Shown here: piece by piece, positions 1 through 7,967 of the stretch
Position numbering within the stretch: the stretch's first letter is position 1
How the letters are laid out: every line of letters begins with the position of its first letter
Assembly (NCBI RefSeq): GCF_009696175.1
Contig: NZ_VUMM01000018.1
Span: forward strand, 1 to 38,493
Direction: 5' to 3'
Origin: Floccifex porci
GTDB lineage: Bacteria > Bacillota_I > Bacilli_A > Erysipelotrichales > Erysipelotrichaceae
DNA: 38,493 nucleotides
Position numbers and translations under genes: made by a program
Notes under the pieces: model-generated
Seen by the model: the letters and a program-made list of their open reading frames with translations, nothing else
The model's database searches: none
What the model was told of the DNA's origin: nothing

Positions 1-185
1 TACTATAACAACAAAAGAATTCAATCCAAAACAAAATGGATGCCTCCTGTTGTATACAGAGAAACATCCATGTGTTAAACTCAATTCAAATTAACGTATG
101 TCCAGAATATTGGGTACATATCACTTTTGGGGTTCACTTCAAGATTATATCTTTTTAGATATATCTGAAAGAAAGGAGGAGAAAT

Positions 186-2123
186 ATGAAAAGAATAGTA
201 AAATGGTTAATTCCATGTCTGGTAGCTTGTTTTATGGTTGTAGGACTTGTACAAAAAGCTTCTTTTACGTTTGCGAATGAGGAGGGTCAGACTGAGGAGA
301 CGACTGGTGAATTAAATACAGATGAAAGTTCAGAGTTTTCTAATGAGGATGCCAACAGTTTCGATTCTGATTCAAATGAGGATGAATCCTTATCTGAAGA
401 GACAATGAGCAATTATAAAATATCTGGTGAAGGAACAACTTACGATAACCCATCTGAAAAGGATATCGAAATGAATGTTAGAGATAAAGGATACATTGCT
501 GGTTATGTTCTTTTCGGAGATTGGTCATCTAATCATCCTGATATAGTTACTGTTGATTCTTCTGGATATATTAAATGTATAAAATCCAGTAATGGACAAC
601 CAGTTAAAGTAACATATACAATTTTTGGTGAGCAACGTCGTGTATACAATGTCTATGTTTATGGAGACAATGAGGTTGCGTTTTATTATTTAAAAACACC
701 AACATCAAAACCAGATTCTAACGATACGGATCAATGGGGAAAACGTTTAGGTGTTGGGACAATTAATACAGAAGGTATAAAATGGATAAAAGATGAAGAA
801 GGAAAAGATAAAAACTGTTTTATATCAACAACACCCAAACGAGTGCTTACTTGGCCTACTAATGATGATTTAGGGGAACAAAATGCTGATGGAAGTTATA
901 CTCTTACTAGAAACGAAAATTCCGATTCTCATTGGATGGCAATATTTAATGCATATAGAGATTCAGTGAGTCATAATTTACATAAGGAAATCAACATAGG
1001 TGATATACAAAGTATTATTTTACATCCCTATAAGATTTCACAAAATAATAATACAGCTCCAGATAAACATGTTGACTGTACTGTAGAAATCAAAGTAAAT
1101 GATATTGTGACTGCTACATTTTTTGTAATGGAACCAGGAAGTACTTCATATGAATGGAAAGAAGCTACAGATTATCTGAAGGGAAATGGTGTAGCGATAG
1201 TAAACGGAACAAAGAATAATTATGAAGACAAAGTGGATGGCGAAAATAAATATAGGTTTGACGGCTGGTATACTGATGAAGCACGTGAAAATAAAGTGAA
1301 TTTTCCAATAGAAATATCTGAAAATACATATTTTTATGCGAAATATGTGCCAAAAACTGTAACAATTAATTATGTTGTTGCATCGGGGAATGGAACTGTT
1401 AGCAACAACCCAGAAACAGTAAACGTTATTGGAGATGTAGCTGGTTCTACGGCAACACCAGCAGAAAATTATAAATTTGTAGGATGGTACAGTGATCAAT
1501 CATGTGAGACCCTAGTCTCAGAAGAAGCAACATTAAATGGAACAATTTTAAGTGGAATCAACAAATCACCTAGTGGTGAATGGCAACCCGCAACTTACTA
1601 TGCAAAATTTGAAAGAGCTACACAAGATATAACTGTAAAGAAAGATGTTAAAGGTGATTTTGGAAATCACAATGAAACATTCAACTTCACTTATTCCTAT
1701 AAGGTTGGAAATAATACAGTAGATGGGGATTTTTCTTTGACTGATATTAATTCAGATGGTTCAGACAATTCAGGAACAATATTAAGGAATATACCTTTGG
1801 GTGCTGAATTAACAATTGTTGAAAAAGATGTTGCAGGTTACGAAACAATAGCAACTTATACAAATTCATCAGGATCATCAGAAACAAGTAGTGATTCCTC
1901 AAATATAACAGTAGAGGGAAATAAAGAACTAGGAGATAAAATCATTTCTGTAACTGTTGATAAAGATAACAATTTGATCACAATTACAAATACTAAAGAT
2001 ACCGTACCACTAACTGGAATTATTGATAACACTCCAAAAGGACTTGGATTAATTGGTTCCATCGTAGTTGAAATTGCAGCTATCGCATTCGTTCTAAAGA
2101 AAAAAAGACAATTAAAAATGTAG
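186..2123 (+). CDS. Sortase-anchored adhesin-like ancillary pilin, InlB-type repeats
   Basis: First gene of the pilus operon, 645 aa, preceded by a strong GAAAGGAGG site. It has an N-terminal signal peptide (about 1-30) and an acidic Ser/Glu/Asp linker (31-75). A unique region follows (76-330). Then come two Listeria-Bacteroides (InlB B) repeats with FDGWY and FVGWY cores near 358 and 431, and a DUF7601/pilin-type domain (about 480-604). Its K485/K486, E546 and N602 could form a Lys-Asn isopeptide bond. The C-terminus is a sorting signal: VPLTG (607-611), a hydrophobic stretch and a KKKR tail. By position it would be the tip or ancillary subunit, as Cpa is in streptococcal FCT loci, but I see no thioester domain. 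Role is inferred; surface anchoring is well supported. Confidence 0.82.
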   Translation: MKRIVKWLIPCLVACFMVVGLVQKASFTFANEEGQTEETTGELNTDESSEFSNEDANSFDSDSNEDESLSEETMSNYKISGEGTTYDNPSEKDIEMNVRDKGYIAGYVLFGDWSSNHPDIVTVDSSGYIKCIKSSNGQPVKVTYTIFGEQRRVYNVYVYGDNEVAFYYLKTPTSKPDSNDTDQWGKRLGVGTINTEGIKWIKDEEGKDKNCFISTTPKRVLTWPTNDDLGEQNADGSYTLTRNENSDSHWMAIFNAYRDSVSHNLHKEINIGDIQSIILHPYKISQNNNTAPDKHVDCTVEIKVNDIVTATFFVMEPGSTSYEWKEATDYLKGNGVAIVNGTKNNYEDKVDGENKYRFDGWYTDEARENKVNFPIEISENTYFYAKYVPKTVTINYVVASGNGTVSNNPETVNVIGDVAGSTATPAENYKFVGWYSDQSCETLVSEEATLNGTILSGINKSPSGEWQPATYYAKFERATQDITVKKDVKGDFGNHNETFNFTYSYKVGNNTVDGDFSLTDINSDGSDNSGTILRNIPLGAELTIVEKDVAGYETIATYTNSSGSSETSSDSSNITVEGNKELGDKIISVTVDKDNNLITITNTKDTVPLTGIIDNTPKGLGLIGSIVVEIAAIAFVLKKKRQLKM

Positions 2124-2164
2124 AGTAAGTTGAATAATTTCTCAGGTTAATAACTTACTCTACA
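2119..2164. repeat. Perfect 13-bp inverted repeat over the stop codon of the first pilin gene
   Basis: The arm TGTAGAGTAAGTT (2119-2131) is repeated exactly inverted at 2152-2164, with a 20-nt loop. It includes the TAG stop of the upstream gene. There is no U-tract after it, so a simple intrinsic terminator is unlikely. An mRNA processing or stabilising hairpin, or partial attenuation inside the operon, is more plausible. The rest of the 150-bp gap to the next gene holds no ORF I can support. Confidence 0.7.
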
Positions 2165-2273
2165 TTGAACTCGAAATATTTAAGACAAGAATACCTTGTA
2201 TATAAATATTTCAATTTAATTCTATCAGTATTGTTTATGTGAATAAACAAGAAAAATAAAAAGGAAAAGATTC

Positions 2274-2780
2274 ATGAATCAAAGGTTAGCTTTGAAACAG
2301 GAAATAAAGGAACTGGGTATAAAGATTGGACTTCTTATCATTGTATTTTCTGTATTGTTTGGATTCTGCTTTGGATTTATAGCAAATCCAGATGACTCGA
2401 TGTCCCCTGCCTTCTGTGAAGGGGACCTGGTCCTGTATTACAGGCTGGACAGGACCTATGTATCCAATGATACGGTTGTGATGAAGTACAAAGATCGAAC
2501 GATCGTAAGAAGAGTCGTTGCTGTTGAAGGTGATACAGTGGATATCAATGAGGATGGACAGCTAATGGTAAACGGCTTCGTTCAACAGGAAAGTCATGTA
2601 TTTACCAAAACGTATCCTTATAAGGAGGGAATCGAATTTCCGGTAACGCTGAAGAAAGATGAAGTGTTTCTGATGGCGGACAATCGGGACAATGCCCAGG
2701 ATGGAAGGATATTTGGACCTGTAAAAAGGTCAGATATCAAAGGTTCCGTAATGCTGATATGCAGAAGAAGGAACCTGTAA
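2274..2780 (+). CDS. SipA-like signal peptidase I family protein, catalytic Lys replaced
   Basis: 168 aa with one N-terminal membrane anchor (about 16-36) and an S26-family fold. The Ser box is present (DSMSP, S42), as are the later conserved blocks (RVVAVEGD at 80-87 and MADNRDNAQDGR near 134-145). The residue that should be the general-base lysine just before RV is arginine (R79). In streptococcal FCT pilus loci the equivalent SipA/LepA also lacks catalytic residues and acts as a pilus assembly factor rather than a peptidase. Placement between two pilin genes fits that. I infer a pilus-specific chaperone; a non-canonical active peptidase is the alternative. SD AAAAGGAAAAG precedes the ATG. 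Confidence 0.85.
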   Translation: MNQRLALKQEIKELGIKIGLLIIVFSVLFGFCFGFIANPDDSMSPAFCEGDLVLYYRLDRTYVSNDTVVMKYKDRTIVRRVVAVEGDTVDINEDGQLMVNGFVQQESHVFTKTYPYKEGIEFPVTLKKDEVFLMADNRDNAQDGRIFGPVKRSDIKGSVMLICRRRNL

Positions 2781-2801
2781 AAAGAAAGGAAAGAATTAAT
2801 T

Positions 2802-3968
2802 ATGTTTAAGAAAAATATTAAACCGATATTAATGGCTGGTGCTTTAGCTTTAGCTACAGCAGTGAGTCCGGTGTTGGCTGATGAAAATCCAGATGCTGTA
2901 ACACCATCACCTAGTAGCAATACAATAGATGTCACAAAAAATTTAAATTTTGCAAAGGGTATAAGTACGATAAATGAGACTTATACATATACAGTTACTC
3001 CGAAATCCTATTATACTTATACAATAACGAAAGATGGAGTTAGTGAGCCAGGTGATCTAACAGTTTGTACTGAAAATAATAAATCTATTTTTCCTACAGC
3101 AGCATACGATAATAAATTAAATGTAGTAGTTGATTCTGATAACCCAGGTAGTCAAGTTACGAATACAAACTATATGAATGCAACTACTAAACAAACTATT
3201 ACATTTACTGCAAAAGCAAACACTATTCCTGGTGTTTACATTTATGAAGTTAAAGAAACTGCTGTTTCAAAAAATGAGCAAAATGGAACTTCATCCAAAG
3301 ATTCAAAAGAATGGAATGTATATGTTAAGGTTACAGATAATGAAGGAATTCAAGTATCAGAAATTAAAGCTAAGGGAAGTGATGCTAAAGTAGAAAATAT
3401 TGAATTTACAAACGAATACGCTGAAAATTCAAGTTTAACTTTAACTAAAGAAGTAGAAGGTTTAGGTGGTGACAAAACAGCTAAATTTAATTTTACAATT
3501 AAATTAACTTTACCCGAAAAACTAGCAGGTCAAACTATAAATTCAATTACAGCAAGTGTAGGTGAATCAGAATATACATTTAATTTTGAGGATGTACAAA
3601 CAACTGAAGGTGAAAAAACTGTTACTAAGAAAGTTGCGACTGTACAAAATATTAAATTATCTGATAATCAAACAATAACAATTAATGGCTTACCAGCAGG
3701 TACAGAATATGAAATTACTGAAGCTGAAGCAGATAAATATGGATATACTACTACAGTGGATGGTGCCGATCAATTGAAAGATAATACTGATGTAGCAACT
3801 GGTATTGTAAACGATGATGAAGCTGAGGAAATTACATATACAAATGATAAAGATGGTGCCATTAATACAGGTGTCATTGTAAACAATATGCCATATATCG
3901 CATTGTTAGGAGCATCTGGAGCTGGATTGGTCGTATTGGCAGCCAGTAAAAAACGTTCTAAGAAATAA
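2802..3968 (+). CDS. Major (backbone) pilin, FctA/Spy0128-like
   Basis: 388 aa: signal peptide to about residue 26, two Ig-like pilin domains, then a sorting signal INTG (354-357), a hydrophobic helix and KKRSKK. The C-terminal pattern (TGV, PYIAL, hydrophobic, KK) closely resembles that of the Streptococcus pyogenes T-antigen pilin Spy0128. Candidate intramolecular isopeptides are K46 or K52 with N204, assisted by E152 (domain 1), and K216 with N348, assisted by E307 (domain 2). K196, eight residues before N204, sits where Spy0128 has its inter-subunit lysine. The stop overlaps the sortase start by one base (TAATG), so the two should be translationally coupled. Confidence 0.88.
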   Translation: MFKKNIKPILMAGALALATAVSPVLADENPDAVTPSPSSNTIDVTKNLNFAKGISTINETYTYTVTPKSYYTYTITKDGVSEPGDLTVCTENNKSIFPTAAYDNKLNVVVDSDNPGSQVTNTNYMNATTKQTITFTAKANTIPGVYIYEVKETAVSKNEQNGTSSKDSKEWNVYVKVTDNEGIQVSEIKAKGSDAKVENIEFTNEYAENSSLTLTKEVEGLGGDKTAKFNFTIKLTLPEKLAGQTINSITASVGESEYTFNFEDVQTTEGEKTVTKKVATVQNIKLSDNQTITINGLPAGTEYEITEAEADKYGYTTTVDGADQLKDNTDVATGIVNDDEAEEITYTNDKDGAINTGVIVNNMPYIALLGASGAGLVVLAASKKRSKK

Positions 3969-4840
3969 TGAAGAGAAAAGATAGAAAGATATCTTTATTA
4001 AGAAAGATTGTTTCTATGATAGATAGTACCGTGAATATCGCGGTACTACTCTTTTTTATATTGTGTGTTCTGTTCAGTGGGTATTCGATATGGGACAACA
4101 ATCATATCTATACAAAGGCCAGTCCAAGTGTATATGAAACGTATAAGCCTGAAAAGGAAGATACGAAATCATTTGAAGAATTAATAAAGATCAATCCAGA
4201 TGTATATGGATGGATTACTTTATATGGAACCGAAATCGATTATCCTTTAGTACAGGGTGAAAACAATCAGAAATATATCAATACAGACTATGAAGGAAAC
4301 TTTTCTTTATCTGGGGCATTGTTTCTGGACTGTAATAATTCTAAAGATATGAGGGATACGGTTAATATAATCTATGGACATCATATGGAAAAGGATAAGA
4401 TGTTTGGAGGACTGGATCATTATGAGAAGGAAGACTACTTTAAGGAACATCGATATGGAAATCTGTATGTAGATGGAAAGAATTATGGACTTGAATTTTT
4501 TATGCTGATCAAAGCGGATGCGTATGATTCAAGTGTATACAACATACATGCCAGTGATGCCAATACTTATATTGAAACGATAGAACCGTTAAGTATTCAG
4601 TCTTTTGATATAGAAGATGCGAAACGACTGGTTGTTTTATCTACGTGTTCGGATTCCACAAATGGAAGAACGTTACTGATTGGTAAGATCTGTGATGAAA
4701 CATTTGAGGATCCTTATCTTGAAAAAGAAGAATCAGAAGAAGAGTCTTCAATTGACTGGTATCATATGTTCTTATATGGAATATCAATTGTATTGATTCT
4801 GTGCATTCTGATTGTACTGGTATGGTCTAAAAAGAAATAA
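3968..4840 (+). CDS. Class B sortase (pilus polymerase)
   Basis: 290 aa cysteine transpeptidase. It has an N-terminal membrane helix (about 22-42), a SrtB-type catalytic domain with YGHHM (H138), LSTC (C227) and the arginine of NGRTLLIG (R234), and a second membrane helix at the C-terminus (about 266-287) ending KKK. Start ATG overlaps the pilin TAA. As the only sortase in the operon it should recognise the unusual xxxTG signals of the two pilins (VPLTG, INTG) and polymerise the shaft, as class B SrtC2 does in FCT-3 pili. Which subunit it joins to the wall is not readable from sequence. A terminator follows directly. Confidence 0.93.
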   Translation: MKRKDRKISLLRKIVSMIDSTVNIAVLLFFILCVLFSGYSIWDNNHIYTKASPSVYETYKPEKEDTKSFEELIKINPDVYGWITLYGTEIDYPLVQGENNQKYINTDYEGNFSLSGALFLDCNNSKDMRDTVNIIYGHHMEKDKMFGGLDHYEKEDYFKEHRYGNLYVDGKNYGLEFFMLIKADAYDSSVYNIHASDANTYIETIEPLSIQSFDIEDAKRLVVLSTCSDSTNGRTLLIGKICDETFEDPYLEKEESEEESSIDWYHMFLYGISIVLILCILIVLVWSKKK

Positions 4841-4876
4841 CTGTAATGATTGAATTTCATTACAGTTTTTTTTAAA
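4839..4876 (+). terminator. Intrinsic terminator of pilus operon
   Basis: An 11-bp perfect stem AACTGTAATGA / TCATTACAGTT with a 7-nt loop, followed by a T-rich run. The left arm overlaps the sortase stop codon. Confidence 0.9.
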
Positions 4877-4900
4877 TAAAAAAACTCTCTTTCGAGAGTT
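4877..4900 (-). terminator. Terminator of tRNA-His
   Basis: Stem AACTCTC/GAGAGTT with a 4-nt loop at 4883-4900. On the minus strand it is followed by a T-run (the A-run at 4877-4884). It lies just downstream of the tRNA 3' end. Confidence 0.8.
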
Positions 4901-4909
4901 ATTGGCATA

Positions 4910-4986
4910 TGGGGCGGCTGACGCGAGTCGAACGCGCGAATGACGGTGCCACAAACCGCTGTGTTAACCACTTCACCACAACCGCC
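4910..4986 (-). tRNA. tRNA-His (GTG)
   Basis: Read on the minus strand it folds as a standard cloverleaf with acceptor stem GCGGTTG/CAGCCGC. It has the extra 5' G (G-1) opposite C73 that marks tRNA-His, an anticodon loop TTGTGGC with GTG, a TTCGA T-loop and an encoded CCA. A near-consensus promoter lies just upstream and a terminator downstream, so it is a single-gene unit. Confidence 0.95.
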
Positions 4987-4998
4987 ATGTGCTTAAAT

Positions 4999-5027
4999 AT
5001 TATAACGAAAAGAGGTTTACTTGTAAA
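4999..5027 (-). promoter_or_regulatory. Promoter of tRNA-His
   Basis: On the minus strand: -35 TTTACA (5027-5022), 17-bp spacer, -10 TATAAT (5004-4999), about 12 bp before the tRNA 5' end. This is close to the sigma-A consensus. Confidence 0.85.
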
Positions 5028-5050
5028 GGAAAAATTTATAAAATGTTTTT

Positions 5051-5521
5051 ATGATGTTTAGGTATGCAGATATAAATGATTTAAATCGAGTTTATGAAAT
5101 TGAAAAAGAATGTTTTCCGGAAAATGAAGCAGCGAGTTTTAATTCGTTAAAACATAGAATTGAAAATGGATTCTTTCTTTTATTAGAGGAAGAACATGAA
5201 ATATTATCTTTTATAAATGGAATGTATTCAAATGAAAAAGATTTAAAAGATGAAATGTATGAAGGAAAGTATTGTGTAAAAAATGGAGACTGGTTGATGA
5301 TTTTTGGTGTAGATACACCGTACAAACATCAACATCATGGATATGCTTCTATGGTAATGAATGAGCTAATCAAAAATTTTAAAGGAAAAGGAATTGTATT
5401 AACTTGTAAAGAACACTTGATTCCTTTTTATTCAGAATTTGGATTTGTGGATGAAGGAATTTCATCATCTACTCATGGAAATGTTCTATGGCATCAGATG
5501 AGATACGAAATTATTACATAA
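5051..5521 (+). CDS. GNAT-family N-acetyltransferase
   Basis: 156 aa, the usual size of a single GNAT domain. An N-terminal FRYADINDLNRVYEIEKECFP segment is typical of the first strand and helix. The acetyl-CoA-binding motif A is seen as FGVDTPYKHQHHGYASMVM (about 92-110), followed by a late strand with FYSEFGF. Substrate cannot be told. It is monocistronic, between the tRNA-His promoter and its own terminator. ATG codons at 5051 and 5054 are both usable; AAAGGA lies about 20 nt upstream, so the start is not certain. Confidence 0.85.
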   Translation: MMFRYADINDLNRVYEIEKECFPENEAASFNSLKHRIENGFFLLLEEEHEILSFINGMYSNEKDLKDEMYEGKYCVKNGDWLMIFGVDTPYKHQHHGYASMVMNELIKNFKGKGIVLTCKEHLIPFYSEFGFVDEGISSSTHGNVLWHQMRYEIIT

Positions 5522-5532
5522 ACTTTAAAAAG

Positions 5533-5557
5533 TAGATTTTGATAAATCTAATTTTTT
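5533..5557 (+). terminator. Terminator of GNAT gene
   Basis: Stem TAGATTT/AAATCTA with a 4-nt loop and a run of six T. Confidence 0.75.
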
Positions 5558-5635
5558 CAATACTTTTACTTCTATTCAATCCTCTTTTTACAATATTTTG
5601 TTAATGTAGAGTTGACTTGATTAGGAGGATGTAAA

Positions 5636-7948
5636 ATGAAGAAAAAAGTTAAAATGAAGAAAAAAGTGTTTACAACTTTATTCGTGACAGGTTTGACTTT
5701 AACACAGGCTTTACCTGTAAGTGCTCAGGAGCCTGTACAGGAAGAATCTGTTGTTGATTCGCAGGAACAACCTGTCGGTGAATTACAGGAAGAAATAGAA
5801 GTAGAGTCACAGACAGTTGAATCTATGCCTATAGAAAATGAAATCCAATTGTTAAGCGACGAAGTATATCCAACTTCCATTACTTTATTATCGAGTGTTA
5901 AATCTTTTATGGTTCAGGGAGATACAGCTACTATTAAAGTCAATGGATATGCACCGTCTAATGTGACTGATAAAAATGTTATCTGGTCAAGTTCAGATAC
6001 AAATGTTGCTACTGTAAACTCGGAAGGGGTTATTACGGCTGTTGGTGCAGGGAATGTAACCATTACAGCTACCTGTGTTGGAAAGAATCCGGATATGACT
6101 TCACCTGCAACGGCAACCTTCTCATTCTATGTAAAAGGGATTGCAGATAATTATCAGTATAAAATCGATAATGGAACTATCACAATTGAAAAATATTTAG
6201 GAAGCGATACAAATATCGTTATTCCATCTACTATTAATGGAATGCCAGTAAAAAGTATTGGATCGTATGCCTTTGCCTTTAGCAACAATGCCAAATCCAT
6301 TACTTCTGTTACCATCCCTTATGGGGTTACTCAAATTTCAGATTATGCGTTTAATGCCTGTACAGCTTTAAGTAAGGTATCCATTCCATCGACTGTAAAA
6401 ACCATAGGAAAAAGAGCTTTCTGGTCTACCGCTTTAATCAGTGTAACCATTCCAAATGGAGTAATCAGTATTGGAAATGAAGCTTTTAGTAAATGTGCCA
6501 GCTTAACCAGTGTTTCCTTACCTGCTTCTTTAACTTCAGTAGGAGCCAATGCGTTTAATGGAACAAAACTGTCTTCATTAACTCTACCAGACAACATTTC
6601 TTATGTTGGAACCAATGCTTTTTCTGGCATTACTTTATATGCCAATCCTGAATCAACCACTTATAAGACATTGACTTCTAAAAAAATCGAAGTGAAAGTG
6701 AAATATCCAACTTCTATTTCCATCACAACAGACTCAAAAACAGTCACAGGAAAAAATAAAGAAATTGTACAGGGAAATACAGCGCAGTTCTATGTCAATT
6801 CTTATAGTTTTGAAAGTACTGTTCATGATGTAATCTGGTCAGTGGATAATGAAGAGATTGGAAGCATTGATTCAAATGGAGTGGTAACCATCAAAAAAGA
6901 AGGAACATTAAAAGTGATTGCTACATGTACAGGAAAAAATGAAGATATGACCTCTCCTGCACAGGCTGAATTTACTTTAACTTGTATAGGTGTATCTGGT
7001 TCTTTTCAATATAAGACAAAAGAAGATGGTACCATTTTAATTGATGAATATATTGGAACGGATAAAGACGTCCAGATTCCATCTACAATTGATGGAAAAC
7101 CGGTTACTGAAATATACAATGCTTTTTATGGAGATGAAAATATAGAGAGCGTCGTTATCCCAGAAGGGGTTACTGTTTTAGACAAAGAAGCCTTTGCGTT
7201 ATGTAAGAATTTATCAAAGGTAACTTTACCTTCTACTTTAAAAACCATTGGAGAAAGGGCTTTTGCCTATACAAATCTAAAAGAAGTTATCATCCCAGAA
7301 GGAGTGACTTCTATTGGAAGAAATGCTTTCAATAATTGTAAGCAAATGACAAATATTAGTTTGCCTTCTACCTTAAAAACAATCAATCCTTTAGCTTTTA
7401 CTTCTACAGGTTTGAAAGAAATTGTATTACCAGATCATATTACGTATATTGGAACGAATGCTTTAAAGGGAATTGATACGATTCTAGTAAAATTTGGTAC
7501 AGAAACCGAACAGACTTTAAAAGAAAACAACATTCCATATTCCATTCAATGGGTTTCTTTAAATTCGATTCCTGTCATTGAATGTAAAGATATTGTCCTA
7601 AAAGAAAAGGATTCATTTGATCCATTAAAAGATGTAAAGGCAATGGATGCAGAAGATGGAGATTTAACGGTTTCTATTGAAATAGTGGAGAATGATGTAG
7701 ATACTTCCAAAGTGGGAGAATACAAAGTGATCTACAAAGTAGTAGATTCAAATGGAGCCATCTGTACAAAAACAAGAAAAGTTATTGTTGAAAAGAAAGA
7801 TAACACAGAAAATACAAAAACAGAAACGAAAAAGAATACTAAAAAAGAAGTGAAAACGGGATTTATTTCTTCTTTCTTATTATATTTGTCTCTATTCCTT
7901 TCTTCGTTTACGTCCCTATTCATTATTAGAAGAAATAAATCAAAATAA
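5636..7948 (+). CDS. Surface protein: Big2 + BspA-type LRR_5 repeats + DUF5011, degenerate sortase signal
   Basis: 770 aa. Signal peptide to about residue 30, then two copies of one module: a Big_2 Ig-like domain (about 80-168 and 355-455) followed by BspA/LRR_5 leucine-rich repeats (about 172-345 and 460-635; repeated IPxGVTxIGxxAF and LPxTLKTI units). Next comes a DUF5011 Ig-like domain (about 648-723) and a Lys/Thr-rich spacer. The tail is VKTGF (739-743), a hydrophobic helix and RRNKSK, i.e. an LPXTG-like signal keeping only TG. Host or matrix binding is the usual assignment for such proteins; ligand unknown. AGGAGG sits 7 nt before the first ATG. The first 18 bases are nearly repeated, so a second ATG lies at 5654. 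Confidence 0.9.
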   Translation: MKKKVKMKKKVFTTLFVTGLTLTQALPVSAQEPVQEESVVDSQEQPVGELQEEIEVESQTVESMPIENEIQLLSDEVYPTSITLLSSVKSFMVQGDTATIKVNGYAPSNVTDKNVIWSSSDTNVATVNSEGVITAVGAGNVTITATCVGKNPDMTSPATATFSFYVKGIADNYQYKIDNGTITIEKYLGSDTNIVIPSTINGMPVKSIGSYAFAFSNNAKSITSVTIPYGVTQISDYAFNACTALSKVSIPSTVKTIGKRAFWSTALISVTIPNGVISIGNEAFSKCASLTSVSLPASLTSVGANAFNGTKLSSLTLPDNISYVGTNAFSGITLYANPESTTYKTLTSKKIEVKVKYPTSISITTDSKTVTGKNKEIVQGNTAQFYVNSYSFESTVHDVIWSVDNEEIGSIDSNGVVTIKKEGTLKVIATCTGKNEDMTSPAQAEFTLTCIGVSGSFQYKTKEDGTILIDEYIGTDKDVQIPSTIDGKPVTEIYNAFYGDENIESVVIPEGVTVLDKEAFALCKNLSKVTLPSTLKTIGERAFAYTNLKEVIIPEGVTSIGRNAFNNCKQMTNISLPSTLKTINPLAFTSTGLKEIVLPDHITYIGTNALKGIDTILVKFGTETEQTLKENNIPYSIQWVSLNSIPVIECKDIVLKEKDSFDPLKDVKAMDAEDGDLTVSIEIVENDVDTSKVGEYKVIYKVVDSNGAICTKTRKVIVEKKDNTENTKTETKKNTKKEVKTGFISSFLLYLSLFLSSFTSLFIIRRNKSK

Positions 7949-7967
7949 GGCTGAAAAGCCTTATTTT
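7942..7967. terminator. Bidirectional terminator between convergent genes
   Basis: An 11-bp perfect stem (AAAATAAGGCT/AGCCTTATTTT) with a GAAA-type loop. It overlaps both stop codons. T-runs on each strand make it usable from either side. Confidence 0.88.

Noticed and set aside
98-280. 60-aa frame overlapping the first pilin gene
   Set aside because: Out of frame with a strongly supported gene that has the SD; no family features.
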